A stretch of 64,000 bases of DNA from Liolophura sinensis (Eukaryota > Mollusca > Polyplacophora > Chitonida > Chitonidae), in NCBI RefSeq assembly GCF_032854445.1, contig NW_027018079.1, positions 1 through 64,000 of the forward strand, written 5' to 3'. Position 1 is the stretch's first letter, and each line of letters starts with the position of its first letter. Positions 39,045 to 50,795 of this stretch are shown here, piece by piece. The translations under genes and the position numbers were made by a program. A model generated the notes under the pieces. That model did not search any database, was not told the origin of the DNA, and saw nothing but the letters and a program-made list of their open reading frames with translations.

Positions 39045-41244
39045 CAATTGAACACTGACCCACATCAATAAGGTGCCAAAAGATGCGCAATTGGGCCAGG
39101 CATCTCCAGCTGTTGAAAAATTGCAAATTTCCTTGGTTTCCATGGAGTAAGAGCCGTTGCTGGGCACGTGATCTTGACATCAATGATTATTCATTTGTGG
39201 CTACAGCCAAAAGTATTGGTCGGAGAGCAACGGGGTTTGCACCATTCGATTTCTCGTCAAAAAATACGTCGGATTAGCCTCTTACCAGCAGCATTGGAAC
39301 AGTTTTTCTACTTTTGGATTTTTGCCTGGTCTTTTTGCGAATTGAAATCGGCTACATTTACTATGTACAATCGCGACTGGTCATTATTATGTTCAACCTT
39401 TCATTATAAGTTATGTGCCCTTCGGTAGCCCAGACGACGTCAAATCTTTGGGCCAAGCCCATTTAACTCACCCAGCAAATGTCTTACTTCTAAGTCGAAG
39501 ACAATTTCAATGTCTTTATCTACATGTAGAAAAACCACACCATTTGTATATAAAAAAACACAAGGTACTTGATACAGTCCGCTGTAAAAAGTACAATTGA
39601 ACACTGACCCACATCAATAAGGTGCCAAAAGATGTGCAATTGGGCCAGGCATCTCCAGCTGTTGAAAAATTGCAAATTTCCTTGGTTTCAATGGAGTAGG
39701 AGCCGTTGCTGGGCACGTCATCTTGACATCAATGATTATTCATTTGTGGCTACAGCCAAAAGTATTGGTTGGAGAGCAACGCGGTTTGCACCATTCGATT
39801 TCACGTCAAAAAATACGTCGGATTAGCCTCTTACCAGCAGCATTGGAACAGTTTTTCTACTTTCGGATTTTTGCCTGGTCTTTTTCCGAATTGAAATCGG
39901 CTACATTTACTATGTACAATCGCGACTGGTCATTATTATGTTCAACGTTTCATTATAAGTTATGTGCCCTTCGGTAGCCCAGACGACGTCAAATCTTTGG
40001 GCCAAGCCCATTTAACTCACCCGGCAAATGTCTTACTTCTAAGTCGAAGACAAACTCAATGTCTTTATCTACATGTAGAAAAACCACACCATTTGTATAT
40101 AAAAAAAACACAAGGTACTTGATACAGTCCGCTGTAAAAAGTACAATTGAACACTGACCCACATCAATAAGGTGCCAAAAGATGCGCAATTGGGCCAGGC
40201 ATCTCCAGCTGTTGAAAAATTGCAAATTTCCTTGGTTTCCATGGAGTAAGAGCCGTTGCTGGGCACGTGATCTTGACATCAATGATTATTCATTTGTGGC
40301 TACAGCCAAAAGTATTGGTCGGAGAGCAACGCGGTTTGCACCATTCGATTTCTCGTCAAAAAATACGTCGGAGTAGCCTCTTACCAGCAGCATTGGAACA
40401 GTTTTTGCACTTTTGGATTTTTGCCTGGTCTTTTTGCGAATTGAAATCGGCTACATTAACTATGTACAGTCGCAACTGGTCATTACTATATTCAACTTTT
40501 CATTATAAGTTATGTGCCCTTCGGTAGCCCAGACGACGTCAAATCTTTGGGCCGAGCCCATTTAACTCACCCAGCAAATGTCTTACTTCTAAGTCGAAGA
40601 CAAACTCAATGTCTTTATCTACATGTAGAAAAACCACACCATTTGTATATAAAAAAAACACAAGGTACATGATACAGTCCGCTGTAAAAAGTACAATTGA
40701 AAACTGACCCACATCAATAAGGTGGCAAAAGATGCGCAATTGGGCCAGGCATCTCCAGCTGTTGAAAAATTGCAAATTTCCTTGGTTTCCATGGAGTAAG
40801 AGCCGTTGCTGGGCACGTGATCTTGACATCAATGATTATTCATTTGTGGCTACAGCCAAAAGTATTGGTCGGAGAGCAACGCGGTTTGCACCATTCGATT
40901 TCTCGTCAAAAAAAACGTCGGAGTAGCCTCTTACCAGCAGCATTGGAACAGTTTTTGCACTTTTGGATTTTTGCCTGGTAATTTTTCTAATTGAAATCGG
41001 CTACATTAACTATGTACAATCGCGACTGGTCATTACTATATTCAACTTTTCATTATAAGTTATGTGCCCTTCGGTAGCCCAGACGACGTCAAATCTTTGG
41101 GCCAAGCCCATTTAACTCACCCAGCAAATGTCTTACTTCTAAGTCGAAGACAAACTCAATGTCTTTATCTACATGTAGATAAACCACACCATTTGTATAT
41201 AAAAAACCACAAGGTACATGATACAGTCTGCTGTAAAAAAAGTA
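39045..41244. repeat. 2.75-kb pentameric higher-order repeat, copy 2 (four of five units)
   Basis: Units at 39045, 39594, 40144 and 40694 repeat those at 36295-38494 with an offset of 2,750 bp. The fifth position is taken by an alpha unit of zone C (41245, AAGATCCGTTG) in place of the beta unit at 38495. Differences seen include GACGACGTC here against GACAACGTC in copy 1, and GTGGCAAAAG near 40724. Confidence 0.88.
41164..41183. repeat. 20-bp perfect palindrome (variant unit 5 of 5)
   Basis: Same 20-base self-complementary sequence, in the unit at 40694, the last unit before zone C. No later unit has it. Confidence 0.97.
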
Positions 41245-42894
41245 CAATTGAACACTGACCCACATCAATAAGGTGCCAAAAGATGCGCAATTGGGCCAGG
41301 CATCTCCAGCTGTTGAAAAATTGCAAATTTCCTTGGTTTCCATGGAGTAAGATCCGTTGCTGGGCACGTGATCTTGACATCAATGATTATTCATTTGTGG
41401 CTACAGCCAAAAGTATTGGTCGGAGAGCAACGCGGTTTGCACCATTCGATTTCTCGTCAAAAAATACGTCGGATTAGCCTCTTACCAGCAGCATTGGAAC
41501 AGTTTTTCCACTTTTGGATTTTTGCCTGGTCTTTTTGCGAATTGAAATCGGCTACATTAACTATGTACAATCGCGACTGGTCATTACTATATTCAACTTT
41601 TCATTATAAGTTATGTGCCCTTCGGTAGCCCAGACGACGTCAAATCTTTGGGCCAAGCCCATTTAACTCACCCAGCAAATGTCTTACTTCTAAGTCGAAG
41701 ACAAACTCAATGTCTTTATCTACATGTAGAAAAACCACACCATTTGTATATTAAAAAAACACAAGGTACATGATACAGTCTGCTGTAAAAAGTACAATTG
41801 AACACTGACCCACATCACTAAGGTGCCAAAAGATGCGCAATTGGGCCAGGCATCTCCAGCTGTTGAAAAATTGCAAATTTCCTTGGTTTCCATGGAGTAA
41901 GAGCCGTTGCTGGGCACGTGATCTTGACATCAATGATTATTCATTTGTGGCTACAGCCAAAAGTATTGGTCGGAGAGCAACGTGGTTTGCACCATTGGAT
42001 TTCTCGTCAAAAAATACGTCGGATTAGCCTCTTACCAGCAGCATTGGAACAGTTTTTCCACTTTTGGATTTTTGCCTGGTATTTTTGCTAATTGAAATCG
42101 GCTACATTAACTATATACAATCGCGACTGGTCATTACTTTATTCAACTTTTCATTATAAGTTATGTGCCCTTCGGTAGCCCAGACGACTTTAAATCTCTG
42201 GGCCAAGCCCATTTAACTCACCCACCATTTGTCTTACTTCTAAGTCAAAGACAAACTCAATGTCTTTATCTACATGTAGAAAAACCACACCATTTGTATA
42301 TTAAAAAAACACAAGGTACTTGATACAGTCCGCTGTAAAAAGTACTATTGAACACTGACCCACATCAATAAGGTGCCAAAAGATGCGCAATTGGGCCAGG
42401 CATCTCCAGCTGCTGAAAAATTGCAAATTTCCTTGGTTTCCATGGAGTAAGAGCCGTTGCTGGGCACGTGATCTTGACATCAATGAATATTCATTTGTGG
42501 CTACAGCCAAAAGTATTGGTCGGAGAGCAACGCGGTTTGCACCATTCGATTTCTCGTCAAAAAATACGTCGGATTAGCCTCTTACCAGCAGCATTGGAAC
42601 AGTTTTTACACTTTTGGATTTTTCCCTGGTATTTTTGCGAATTGAAATCGGCTACATTAACTATGTACAGTCGCGACTGGTCATTATTATGTTCAACTTT
42701 TCATTATAAGTTATGTGCCCTTCGGTAGCCCAGACGACGTCAAATCTTTGGGCCAAGCCCATTTAACTCACCCAGCAAATGTCTTACTTCTAAGTCGAAG
42801 ACAAACTCAATGTCTTTATCTACATGTAGAAAAACCACACCATTTGTATATAAAAAAAACACAAGGTACTTGATACAGTCCGCTGTAAAAAGTA
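41245..42894. repeat. Zone C: 1,650-bp trimeric higher-order repeat, copy 1
   Basis: Units at 41245 (AAGATCCGTTG), 41795 (AACGTGGTTTG, ATTGGAT, TTACTTTATTC, GACGACTTTAAATC, CACCCACCATTTG, AAGTCAAAGAC) and 42345 (CTGCTGAAAAATTG, CAATGAATATTC). Private changes are CATCACTAAGG at 41813-41823, TATATACAATC near 42113, and a mosaic third unit with CATTAACT followed by TTATGTTC. Confidence 0.92.
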
Positions 42895-44542
42895 CAATTG
42901 AACACTGACCCACATCAATAAGGTGCCAAAAGATGCGCAATTGGGCCAGGCATCTCCAGCTGTTGAAAAATTGCAAATTTCCTTGGTTTCCATGGAGTAA
43001 GATCCGTTGCTGGGCACGTGATCTTGACATCAATGATTATTCATTTGTGGCTACAGCCAAAAGTATTGGTCGGAGAGCAACGCGGTTTGCACCATTCGAT
43101 TTCTCGTCCAAAAATACGTCGGATTAGCCTCTTACCAGCAGCATTGGAACAGTTTTTCCACTTTTGGATTTTTGCCTGGTCTTTTTGCGAATTGAAATCG
43201 GCTACATTAACTATGTACAATCGCGACTGGTCATTACTATATTCAACTTTTCATTATAAGTTATGTGCCCTTCGGTAGCCCAGACGACGTCAAATCTTTG
43301 GGCCAAGCCCATTTAACTCACCCAGCAAATGTCTTACTTCTAAGTCGAAGACAAACTCAATGTCTTTATCTACATGTAGAAAAACCACACCATTTGTATA
43401 TTAAAAAAACACAAGGTACATGATACAGTCTGCTGTAAAAAGTACAATTGAACACTGACCCACATCAATAAGGTGCCAAAAGATGCGCAATTGGGCCAGG
43501 CATCTCCAGCTGTTGAAAAATTGCAAATTTCCTTGGTTTCCATGGAGTAAGAGCCGTTGCTGGGCACGTGATCTTGACATCAATGATTATTCATTTGTGG
43601 CTACAGCCAAAAGTATTGGTCGGAGAGCAACGTGGTTTGCACCATTGGATTTCTCGTCAAAAAATACGTCGGATTAGCCTCTTACCAGCAGCATTGGAAC
43701 AGTTTTTCCACTTTTGGATTTTTGCCTGGTATTTTTGCTAATTGAAATCGGCTACATTAACTATGTACAATCGCGACTGGTCATTACTTTATTCAACTTT
43801 TCATTATAAGTTATGTGCCCTTCGGTAGCCCAGACGACTTTAAATCTTTGGGCCAAGCCCATTTAACTCACCCACCATTTGTCTTACTTCTAAGTCAAAG
43901 ACAAACTCAATGTCTTTATCTACATGTAGAAAAACCACACCATTTGTATATTAAAAAAACACAAGGTACTTGATACAGTCCGCTGTAAAAAGTACAATTG
44001 AACACTGACCCACATCAATAAGGTGCCAAAAGATGCGCAATTGGGCCAGGCATCTCCAGCTGCTGAAAAATTGCAAATTTCCTTGGTTTCCATGGAGTAA
44101 GAGCCGTTGCTGGGCACGTGATCTTGACATCAATGAATATTCATTTGTGGCTACAGCCAAAAGTATTGGTCGGAGAGCAACACGGTTTGCACCATTCGAT
44201 TTCTCGTCAAAAAATACGTCGGATTAGCCTCTTACCAGCAGCATTGGAACAGTTTTTCCACTTTTGGATTTTTGCCTGGTCTTTTTGCGAATTGAAATCG
44301 GCTACATTAACTATGTACAGTCGCGACTGGTCATTACAATATTCAACTTTTCATTATAAGTTATGTGCCCTTCGGCAGCCCAGACGACGTCAAATCTTTG
44401 GGCCAAGCCCATTTAACTCACCCAGCAAATGTCTTACTTCTAAGTCGAAGACAAACTCAATGTCTTTATCTACATGTAGAAAAACCACACCATTTGTATA
44501 TAAAAAAAACACAAGGTACTTGATACAGTCCTGTAAAAAGTA
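42895..44542. repeat. Zone C: 1,650-bp trimeric higher-order repeat, copy 2
   Basis: Units at 42895, 43445 and 43995 repeat 41245, 41795 and 42345 at an offset of exactly 1,650 bp. Differences include CTCGTCCAAAAA near 43104, AACACGGTTTG near 44180, TTACAATATTC near 44335 and a 2-bp loss giving CAGTCCTGTAAAAAG near 44527-44541. Confidence 0.92.
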
Positions 44543-44835
44543 CAATTGAACACTGACCCACATCAATAAGGTGATAAAAGATGCGCAATTGGGTCAGGCA
44601 TCTCCAGCTGTTGAAAAATTGCAAATTTCCTTGGTTTCCATGGAGTAAGAGCCGTTGCTGGGCACGTGATCTTGACATCAATGATTATTCATTTGTGGCT
44701 ACAGCCAAAAGTATTGGTCGGAGAGCAACGCGGTTTGCACCATTCGATTTCTCGTCAAAAAATACGTCGGATTAGCCTCTTACCAGCAGCATTGGAACAG
44801 TTTTTCTACTTTTGGATATTTGCCTGGTCTTTTTG

Positions 44836-44853
44836 CTAACTGATTTCGGCAAC
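44836..44853. repeat. First occurrence of the gamma-type substitution cluster
   Basis: The segment reads CTAACTGATTTCGGCAAC where alpha units read CTAATTGAAATCGGCTAC. Four bases differ within 12 positions while the flanks are unchanged. The same cluster recurs intact in ten later units. Confidence 0.93.
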
Positions 44854-46741
44854 ATTAACTATGTACAATCGCGACTGGTCATTACTATATTCAACTTTTC
44901 ATTATAAGTTATGTGCCCTTCGGTAGCCCAGACGACGTCAAATCTTTGGGCCAAGCCCATTTAACTCACCCAGCAAATGTCTTACTTCTAAGTCGAAGAC
45001 AAACTCAATGTCTTTATCTACATGTAGAAAAACCACACCATTTGTATATAAAAAAAACACAAGGTACTTGATACAGTCCGCTGTAAAAAGTACAATTGAA
45101 CACTGACCCACATCAATAAGGTGCCAAAAGATGCGCAATTGGGTCAGGCATCTCCAGCTGTTGAAAAATTGCAAATTTCCTTGGTTTCCATGGAGTAAGA
45201 GCCGTTGCTGGGCACGTGATCTTGACATCAATGATTATTCATTTGTGGCTACAGCCAAAAGTATTGGTCGGAGAGCAACGTGGTTTGCACCATTCGATTT
45301 CTCGTCAAAAAATACATCGGAATAGCCTCTTACCAGCAGAATTGGAACAGTTTTTCCACTTTTGGATTTTTGCCTGGTATTTTTTCTAATTGAAATCGGC
45401 TACATTAACTATGTACAATCGCGACTGGTCATTACTATATTCAACTTTTCATTATAAGTTATGTGCCCTTCGGTAGCCCAGACGACGTCAAATCTTTGGG
45501 CCAAGCCCATTTAACTCACCCAGCAGTTGTCTTACTTCTAAGTCGAAGACAAACTCAATGTCTTTATCTACATGTAGAAAAACCACACCATTTGTATATA
45601 AAAAAACACAAGGTACTTGATACAGTCCGCTGTAAAAAGTACAATTGAACACTGACCCACATCAATAAGGTGATAAAAGATGCGCAATTGGGTCAGGCAT
45701 CTCCAGCTGTTGAAAAATTGCAAATTTCCTTGGTTTCCATGGAGTAAGAGCCGTTGCTGGGCACGTGATCTTGACATCAATGATTATTCATTTGTGGCTA
45801 CAGCCAAAAGTATTGGTCGGAGAGCAACGCGGTTTGCACCATTCGATTTCTCGTCAAAAAATACGTCGGATTAGCCTCTTACCAGCAGCATTGGAACAGT
45901 TTTTCCACTTTTGGATTTTTGCCTGGTATTTTTTCTAATTGAAATCGGCTACATTAACTATGTACAATCGCGACTGGTCATTACTATATTCAACTTTTCA
46001 TTATAAGTTATGTGCCCTTCGGTAGCCCAGACGACGTCAAATCTTTGGGCCAAGCCCATTTAACTCACCCAGCAAATGTCTTACTTCTAAGTCGAAGACA
46101 AACTCAATGTCTTTATCTACATGTAGAAAAACCACACCATTTGTATATAAAAAAAACACAAGGTACATGATAAAGTCTGCTGTAAAAAGTACAATTGAAC
46201 ACTGACCCACATCAATAAGGTGCCAAAAGATGCGCAATTGGGCCAGGCATCTCCAGCTGTTGAAAAATTGCAAATTTCCTTGGTTTCCATGGAGTAAGAG
46301 CCGTTGCTGGGCACGTGATCTTGACATCAATGATTATTCATTTGTGGCTACAGCCAAAAGTATTGGTCGGAGAGCAACGCGGTTTGCACCATTCGATTTC
46401 TCGTCAAAAAATACGTCGGATTAGCCTCTTACCAGCAGCATTGGAACAGTTTTTCTACTTTTGGATTTTTGCCTGGTCTTTTTACGAATTGAAATCGGCT
46501 ACATTAACTATGTACAATCGCGACTGGTCATTACTATATTCAACTTTTCATTATAAGTTATGTGCCCTTCGGTAGCCCAGACGACGTCAAATCTTTGGGC
46601 CAAGCCCATTTAACTCACCCAGCAGTTGTCTTACTTCTAAGTCGAAGACAAACTCAATGTCTTTATCTACATGTAGAAAAACCACACCATTTGTATATAA
46701 AAAAAACACAAGGTACTTGATACAGTCCGCTGTAAAAAGTA

Positions 46742-47841
46742 CAATTGAACACTGACCCACATCAATAAGGTGCCAAAAGATGCGCAATTGGGCCAGGCAT
46801 CCCCAGCTGTTGAAAAATTGCAAATTTCCTTGGTTTCCATGGAGTAAGAGCCGTTGCTGGGCACGTGATCTTGACATCAATGATTATTCATTTGTGGCTA
46901 CAGCCAAAAGTATTGGTCGGAGAGCAACGCGGTTTGCACCATTCGATTTCTCGTCAAAAAATACGTCGGATTAGCCTCTTACCAGCAGCATTGGAACAGT
47001 TTTTCTACTTTTGGATTTTTGCCTGGTCTTTTTGCTAACTGATTTCGGCAACATTAACTATGTACAATCGCGACTGGTCATTACTATATTCAACTTTTCA
47101 TTATAAGTTATGTGCCCTTCGGTAGCCCAGACGACGTCAAATCTTTGGGCCAAGCCCATTTAACTCACCCAGCAAATGTCTTACTTCTAAGTCGAAGACA
47201 AACTCAATGTCTTTATCTACATGTAGAAAAACCACACCATTTGTATATAAAAAAAACACAAGGTACTTGATATAGTCCGCTGTAAAAAGTACAATTGAAC
47301 ACTGACCCACATCAATAAGGTGCCCAAAGATGCGCAATTGGGTCAGGCATCTCCAGCTGTTGAAAAATTGCAAATTTCCTTGGTTTCCATGGAGTAAGAG
47401 CCGTTGCTGGGCACGTGATCTTGACATCAATGATTATTCATTTGTAGCTACAGCCAAAAGTATTGGTCGGAGAGCAACGCGGTTTGCACCATTCGATTTC
47501 TCGTCAAAAAATACGTCGGATTAGCCTCTTACCAGCAGCATTGGAACAGTTTTTCCACTTTGGGATTTTTGCCAGGTCTTTTTGCTAATTGAAATCGGCT
47601 ACATTAACTATGTACAATCGCGACTGGTCATTACTATATTCAACTTTTCATTATAAGTTATGTGGCCTTCGGTAGCCCAGACGACGTCAAATCTTTGGGC
47701 CATGCCCATTTAACTCACCCAGCAAATGTCTTACTTCTAAGTCGAAGACAAACTCAATGTCTTTATCTACATGTAGAAAAACCAAACCATTTGTATATAA
47801 AAAAAACACAAGGTACTTGATACAGTCCGCTGTAAAAAGTA
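46742..47841. repeat. Unit pair recurring at 58294-59393
   Basis: The first unit has GGCATCCCCAGCTG and the gamma cluster, ending with TTGATATAGTCCGC. The second has GTGCCCAAAG, GGTCAGG, CACTTTGGGATTTTTGCCAGG and TATGTGGCC. The same pair begins at 58294, 11,552 bp downstream. The first unit type also occurs at 55543, without TATAGTCC. Confidence 0.82.
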
Positions 47842-50795
47842 CAATTGAACACTGATCCACAGCAATAAGGTGCCAAAAGATGCGCAATTGGGCCAGGCAT
47901 CTCCAGCTGTTGAAAAATTGCAAATTTCCTTGGTTTCCATGGAGTAAGAGCCGTTGCTGGGCACGTGATCTTGACATCAATGATTATTCATTTGTGGCTA
48001 CAGCCAAAAGTATTGGTCGGAGAGCAACGCGGTTTGCACCATTCGATTTCTCGTCAAAAAATACGTCGGATTAGCCTCTTACCAGCAGCATTGGAACAGT
48101 TTTTCCACTTTGGGATTTTTGCCAGGTCTTTTTGCTAATTGAAATCGGCTACATTAACTATGTACAATCGCGACTGGTCATTACTATATTCAACTTTTCA
48201 TTATAAGTTATGTGCCCTTCGGTAGCCCAGACGACGTCAAATCTTTGGGCCAAGCCCATTTAACTCACCCAGCAAATGTCTTACTTCTAAGTCGAAGACA
48301 AACTCAATGTCTTTATCTACATGTAGAAAAACCAAACCATTTGTATATAAAAAAAACACAAGGTACTTGATACAGTCCGCTGTAAAAAGTACAATTAAAC
48401 ACTGATCCACATCAATAAGGTGCCAAAAGATGCGCAATTGGGCCAGGCATCTCCAGCTGTTGAAAAATTGCAAATTTCCTTGGTTTCCATGGAGTAAGAG
48501 CCGTTGCTGGGCACGTGATCTTGACATCAATGATTATTCATTTGTGGCTACAGCCAAAAGTATTGGTCGGAGAGCAACGCGGTTTGCACCATTCGATTTC
48601 TCGTCAAAAAATACGTCGGATTAGCCTCTTACCAGCAGCATTGGAACAGTTTTTCTACTTTTGGATTTTTGCCTGGTCTTTTTGCTAACTGATTTCGGCA
48701 ACATTAACTATGTACAATCGCGACTGGTCATTACTATATTCAACTTTTCATTATAAGTTATGTGCCCTTCGGTAGCCCAGACGACGTCAAATCTTTGGGC
48801 CAAGCCCATTTAACTCACCCAGCAAATGTCTTACTTCTAAGTCGAAGACAAACTCAATGTCTTTATCTACATGTAGAAAAACCACACCATTTGTATATAA
48901 AAAAAACACAAGGTACTTGATACAGTCCGCTGTAAAAAGTACAATTGAACACTGACCCACATCAATAAGGTGCCAAAAGATGCGCAATTGGGTCAGGCAT
49001 CTCCAGCTGTTGAAAAATTGCAAATTTCCTTGGTTTCCATGGAGTAAGAGCCGTTGCTGGGCACGTGATCTTGACATCAATGATTATTCATTTGTGGCTA
49101 CAGCCAAAAGTATTGGTCGGAGAGCAACGTGGTTTGCACCATTCGATTTCTCGTCAAAAAATACGTCGGATTAGCCTCTTACCAGCAGCATTGGAACATT
49201 TTTTCCACTTTTGGATTTTGGCCTGGTATTTTGTCTAATTGAAATCGGCTACATTAACTATGTACAATCGCGATTGGTCATTACTATATTCAACTTTTCA
49301 TTATAAGTTATGTGCCCTTCGGTAGCCCAGACGACGTCAAATCTTTGGGCCAAGCCCATTTAACTCACCCAGCAAATGTCTTACTTCTAAGTCGAAGACA
49401 AACTCAATGTCTTTATCTACATGTAGAAAAACCACACCATTTGTATATAAAAAAAACACAAGGTACATGATAAAGTCTGCTGTAAAAAGTACAATTGAAC
49501 ACTGACCCACATCAATAAGGTGCCAAAAGATGCGCAATTGGGCCAGGCATCTCCAGCTGTTGAAAAATTGCAAATTTCCTTGGTTTCCATGGAGTAAGAG
49601 CCGTTGCTGGGCACGTGATCTTGACATCAATGATTATTCATTTGTGGCTACAGCCAAAAGTATTGGTCGGAGAGCAACGCGGTTTGCACCATTCGATTTC
49701 TCGTCAAAAAATACGTCGGATTAGCCTCTTACCAGCAGCATTGGAACAGTTTTTCCACTTTTGGATTTTTGCCTGGTATTTTTTCTAATTGAAATCGGCT
49801 ACATTAACTATGTACAATCGCGACTGGTCATTACTATATTCAACTTTTCATTATAAGTTATGTGCCCTTCGGTAGCCCAGACGACGTCAAATCTTTGGGC
49901 CAAGCCCATTTAACTCACCCAGTAAATGTCTTACTTCTAAGTCGAAGACAAACTCAAAGTCTTTATCTACATGTAGAAAAACCACACCATTTGTATATAA
50001 AAAACACACAAGGTACTTGATACAGTCCGCTGTAAAAAGGACAATTGAACACTGACCCACATCAATAAGGTGCCAAAAGATGCGCAATTGGGCCAGACAT
50101 CTCCAGCTGTTGAAAAATTGCAAATTTCCTTGGTTACCATGGAGTAAGAGCCGTTGCTGGGCACGTGATCTTGACATCAATGATTATTCATTTGTGGCTA
50201 CAGCCAAAAGTATTGGTCGGAGAGCAACGCGGTTTGCACCATTCGATTTCTCGTCAAAAACTACGTCGGATTAGCCTCTTACCAGCAGCATTGGAACAGT
50301 TTTTCTACTTTTGGATTTTTGCCTGGTCTTTTTGCTAACTGATTTCGGCAACATTAACTATGTACAATCGCGACTGGTCATTACTATATTCAACTTTTCA
50401 TTATAAGTTATGTGCCCTTCGGTAGCCCAGACGACGTCAAATCTTTGGGCCAAGCCCATTTAACTCACCCAGCAAATGTCTTACTTCTAAGTCGAAGACA
50501 AACTCAATGTCTTTATCTACATGTAGAAAAACCACACCATTTGTATATAAAAAAAACACAAGGTACTTGATACAGTCCGCTGTAAAAAGTACAATTGAAC
50601 ACTGACCCACATCAATAAGGTGCCAAAAGATGCGCAATTGGGTCAGGCATCTCCAGCTGTTGAAAAATTGCAAATTTCCTTGGTTTCCATGGAGTAAGAG
50701 CCGTTGCTGGGCACGTGATCTTGACATCAATGATTATTCATTTGTGGCTACAGCCAAAAGTATTGGTCGGAGAGCAACGTGGTTTGCACCGTTCG
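47842..50795. repeat. 13.2-kb super-period, copy 1 (portion with a counterpart in the window)
   Basis: Units at 47842 and 48392 (both CTGATCCACA), 48942 (delta, CGCGATTGGTC), 49492 (CCCAGTAAATG, CTCAAAGTC), 50042 (CCAGACATC, GGTTACC, AAAACTACGTCGG, gamma) and 50592 (delta) recur in the same order from 61046 to the window end. The offsets are 13,204-13,205 bp, that is 24 units. Confidence 0.85.

Larger units (their letters stand above)
6603..41244. repeat. Zone B: mixed alpha/beta units 13-75 with several higher-order repeats
   Basis: Unit starts: 6603, 7152, 7702, 8252, 8790, 9341, 9891, 10441, 10991, 11541, 12091, 12641, 13191, 13742, 14291, 14841, 15392, 15942, 16491, 17041, 17592, 18142, 18693, 19242, 19792, 20343, 20893, 21443, 21994, 22544, 23093, 23643, 24193, 24742, 25292, 25843, 26393, 26943, 27494, 28044, 28593, 29143, 29694, 30243, 30793, 31343, 31893, 32443, 32995, 33544, 34094, 34644, 35194, 35744, 36295, 36844, 37394, 37944, 38495, 39045, 39594, 40144, 40694. 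Beta units carry CATTTACT, usually with TTATGTTC and TTCTAC. Alpha units carry CATTAACT with ACTATATTC. About 37 units in the window carry CATTTACT; the last lies in the unit at 39594. A linked pair, CAACGTTTC with CCCGGCAAATG, marks a beta subgroup (for example 15392, 16491, 23093, 32443, 33544). Confidence 0.93.

Noticed and set aside
44118-44549. A 143-codon open frame on the plus strand
   Set aside because: It depends on the GGTAGCC to GGCAGCC change near 44374, which removes a stop codon. Sister units stop there. No recognisable protein.
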